From Candidatus Komeilibacteria bacterium (GTDB lineage: Bacteria; Patescibacteriota; Patescibacteriia; UBA1558; 2-01-FULL-52-15): a DNA stretch of 6,106 bases. The stretch lies in the NCBI GenBank assembly GCA_016204595.1, contig JACQKJ010000011.1, positions 1 to 6,106 on the forward strand. The letters run 5' to 3'. A program made the position numbers and the translations under genes. Below, in pieces: positions 5,278 through 6,106 of this stretch; the first letter of the stretch is position 1, and each line of letters begins with the position of its first letter. The notes under the pieces are model-generated. The model searched no databases and was not told the origin of the DNA. It was given only the letters and a program-made list of their open reading frames with translations.

Positions 5278-5937
5278 TCAAGTAAGTCGTCCCTTCGGCA
5301 GGACAGGGTTCCACATCGGGACCTCGCCTTTGCCATGGCACTCCCAGCACTTGTGATAGTTTGCCTGTTCTGTTTTGGTCAGACAGGTTTTGGTTCCGCC
5401 ACAGACTCGACAGGGTCGACTGCTGTAGGGATGCTTGAATGTCCCGGATCCCTGGCACGTTCTGCAGGCAACGACGCGGCCAAGACGCTGCTTGAAGCGC
5501 CCAGTGCCCTTGCAGGACTTGCACGCAAAGGTGCACGGCTGAGTACCGTATTCATCGCACTCCGTGCAGACGCGATAGCCGATGCCGTACGTTACGGTGT
5601 ACCCCTTGTGCAAGCAAGCAGGGCAGTCGATGCCGTTCACGGTGGACTCAAGTCCAAGGCCAAGCTCCGAAAGCGGTGTGCCATCGACGGTGGTGAGTTC
5701 TCGGCAAGACGATCCTTCTGAAAGGACCCCTGATGACCCGTTGAGCGATACCAGATAATCGTACGCCTCCTTCATCGCGATGAAAACGCTCTTCGTGTCA
5801 GCACCACTGAGATCGGTGTGCAGCTTCTTGGCCGCAGCGCGGTATGCACTTTTGAGGTCGTCGGAAGTGGTGGGAAGCGTGAGGTGAAAGTACTTCTGTG
5901 CCAGCTCATGCGGGTCTTGGTTCTTTATGGTAGCCAT
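5278..5937 (-). CDS. J-domain protein with DnaJ-type zinc repeats, HTD variant
   Basis: A 219-residue protein with two recognisable parts. Residues about 12-65 fit a J-domain: helix II DLKSAYRAAAKKLH, the loop motif, then helix III FIAMKEAYDYL. The invariant HPD that triggers Hsp70 ATPase activity reads HTD (His40-Thr41-Asp42). Residues 105-204 are cysteine-rich with six CxxC pairs (105/108, 124/127, 139/142, 158/161, 176/179, 197/200). The last four match the DnaJ CxxCxGxG repeat (CKSCKGTG, CRTCQGSG, CRVCGGTK, CWECHGKG), the third imperfectly. The Gly/Phe linker and C-terminal substrate-binding domains of true DnaJ are absent, so this is not dnaJ. The start is ATG 5937, nine bases after AGGAGG; an in-frame TTG at 5955 lies upstream of that site and is rejected. 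The gene stands alone with its own promoter and terminator. It may be a specialised Hsp70 partner or a zinc-binding scaffold that no longer stimulates Hsp70; the sequence cannot decide. Confidence 0.88.
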   Translation of the reverse strand: MATIKNQDPHELAQKYFHLTLPTTSDDLKSAYRAAAKKLHTDLSGADTKSVFIAMKEAYDYLVSLNGSSGVLSEGSSCRELTTVDGTPLSELGLGLESTVNGIDCPACLHKGYTVTYGIGYRVCTECDEYGTQPCTFACKSCKGTGRFKQRLGRVVACRTCQGSGTFKHPYSSRPCRVCGGTKTCLTKTEQANYHKCWECHGKGEVPMWNPVLPKGRLT

Positions 5938-5946
5938 TGGGGGCTG

Positions 5947-5952
5947 CCTCCT
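5947..5952 (-). promoter_or_regulatory. Shine-Dalgarno AGGAGG of the J-domain gene
   Basis: AGGAGG at 5952-5947 on the minus strand, with nine bases to the ATG at 5937. It decides the start: the in-frame TTG at 5955 overlaps no other ribosome site and immediately precedes this one. Confidence 0.85.
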
Positions 5953-5961
5953 CAAAGAAAG

Positions 5962-6030
5962 GTCAAGTATAAAGGACAGTTGGAGACCGATAGAATATTG
6001 TACATTATTCGTCCATTTCTGTCAAGTATA
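5962..6030. repeat. Direct repeat GTCAAGTATA, two copies
   Basis: The 10-mer GTCAAGTATA occurs at 5962-5971 and 6021-6030. On the minus strand it reads TATACTTGAC: the upstream copy supplies most of the -35 box and the other lies in the leader. No -10 fits the second copy, so it is not a clear second promoter; it may be a protein-binding site or a remnant of a small duplication. Confidence 0.4.
5997..6025 (-). promoter_or_regulatory. Near-consensus promoter of the J-domain gene
   Basis: On the minus strand a perfect TTGACA (6025-6020) is followed after exactly 17 bp by TACAAT (6002-5997, five of six matches). RNA should start near 5990, giving a leader of about 53 bases before the ATG. No CIRCE heat-shock operator is seen. 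Confidence 0.78.
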
Positions 6031-6048
6031 TGTACTAGAAGGGTACAT
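6030..6048. promoter_or_regulatory. Dyad ATGTAC-N7-GTACAT upstream of the promoter
   Basis: Perfect 6-base inverted arms (6030-6035 and 6043-6048) flank a 7-base spacer. The dyad lies just upstream of the -35 box, centred at about -49 from the predicted RNA start. A further GTACAT at 6000-6005 overlaps the -10 box. This geometry would suit a dimeric regulator, but each half is itself palindromic, so chance is not excluded. Confidence 0.4.
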
Positions 6049-6106
6049 CGGTAACACTTTGTGGTATTTGTAGTGAAAATTCATAGGGGTCGCATAGCCC
6101 AAGGTC

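Noticed and set aside
5056..5721. Plus-strand open frame of 221 codons from a GTG, in the same frame as pheT beyond its stop
   Set aside because: It runs through both terminator hairpins and then antisense to the J-domain gene, and the translation is low-complexity Ser/Pro/Arg. PheT already ends at its normal C-terminus, so read-through is not needed.
6049..6106. Right edge examined for a gene or promoter
   Set aside because: No credible open frame, tRNA arm or promoter pair is visible; it may be upstream control sequence for a neighbour outside the window.

Overview
The window carries six intact genes: two on the plus strand that can be named firmly (pheS, pheT), a plus-strand DUF721/DciA-like gene, a small plus-strand membrane protein, and two stand-alone minus-strand genes of uncertain role. 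It reads as bacterial chromosome. The short stand-alone DUF721/DciA-like protein, the absence of Shine-Dalgarno sequences before every plus-strand gene, the very short gaps and the unknown small membrane proteins suit a Patescibacteria (CPR)-type genome. That placement is inference, and no rRNA or ribosomal protein is present to test it. No IS element, CRISPR array, tRNA or phage gene is visible.

Layout. 24-320 (+): DUF721/DciA-like protein. 321-443: 3' region with a clear intrinsic terminator for the minus-strand gene that follows. 444-935 (-): unknown membrane protein with a strong AGGAGG ribosome binding site. 936-1172: divergent control region with promoter-like elements facing both ways and one perfect small palindrome. 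1173-1568, 1570-2574 and 2578-5019 (+): four-helix membrane protein, pheS and pheT, separated by 1 and 3 bp and so almost certainly one operon. 5020-5166: a short stretch with strong coding character in a frame that has no start codon, then two face-to-face intrinsic terminators at 5167-5210 and 5219-5262. 5278-5937 (-): a J-domain plus cysteine-rich protein whose HPD motif reads HTD, with a near-consensus promoter at 5997-6025 and a dyad just upstream of it. 6049-6106 holds nothing I can identify.

How the parts work together. PheS and PheT form the two subunits of phenylalanyl-tRNA synthetase, and all recognisable catalytic, editing and tRNA-binding modules are present. The membrane protein shares their transcript, but nothing in its sequence ties it to aminoacylation. 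The operon promoter places the predicted RNA start within a few bases of the first ATG, so the mRNA may be leaderless. The two minus-strand genes are built differently: single genes, strong Shine-Dalgarno sites and strong terminators. The best leads are the HTD J-domain zinc protein with its dyad-flanked promoter, the start-less coding stretch after pheT, and the apparent leaderless promoter.
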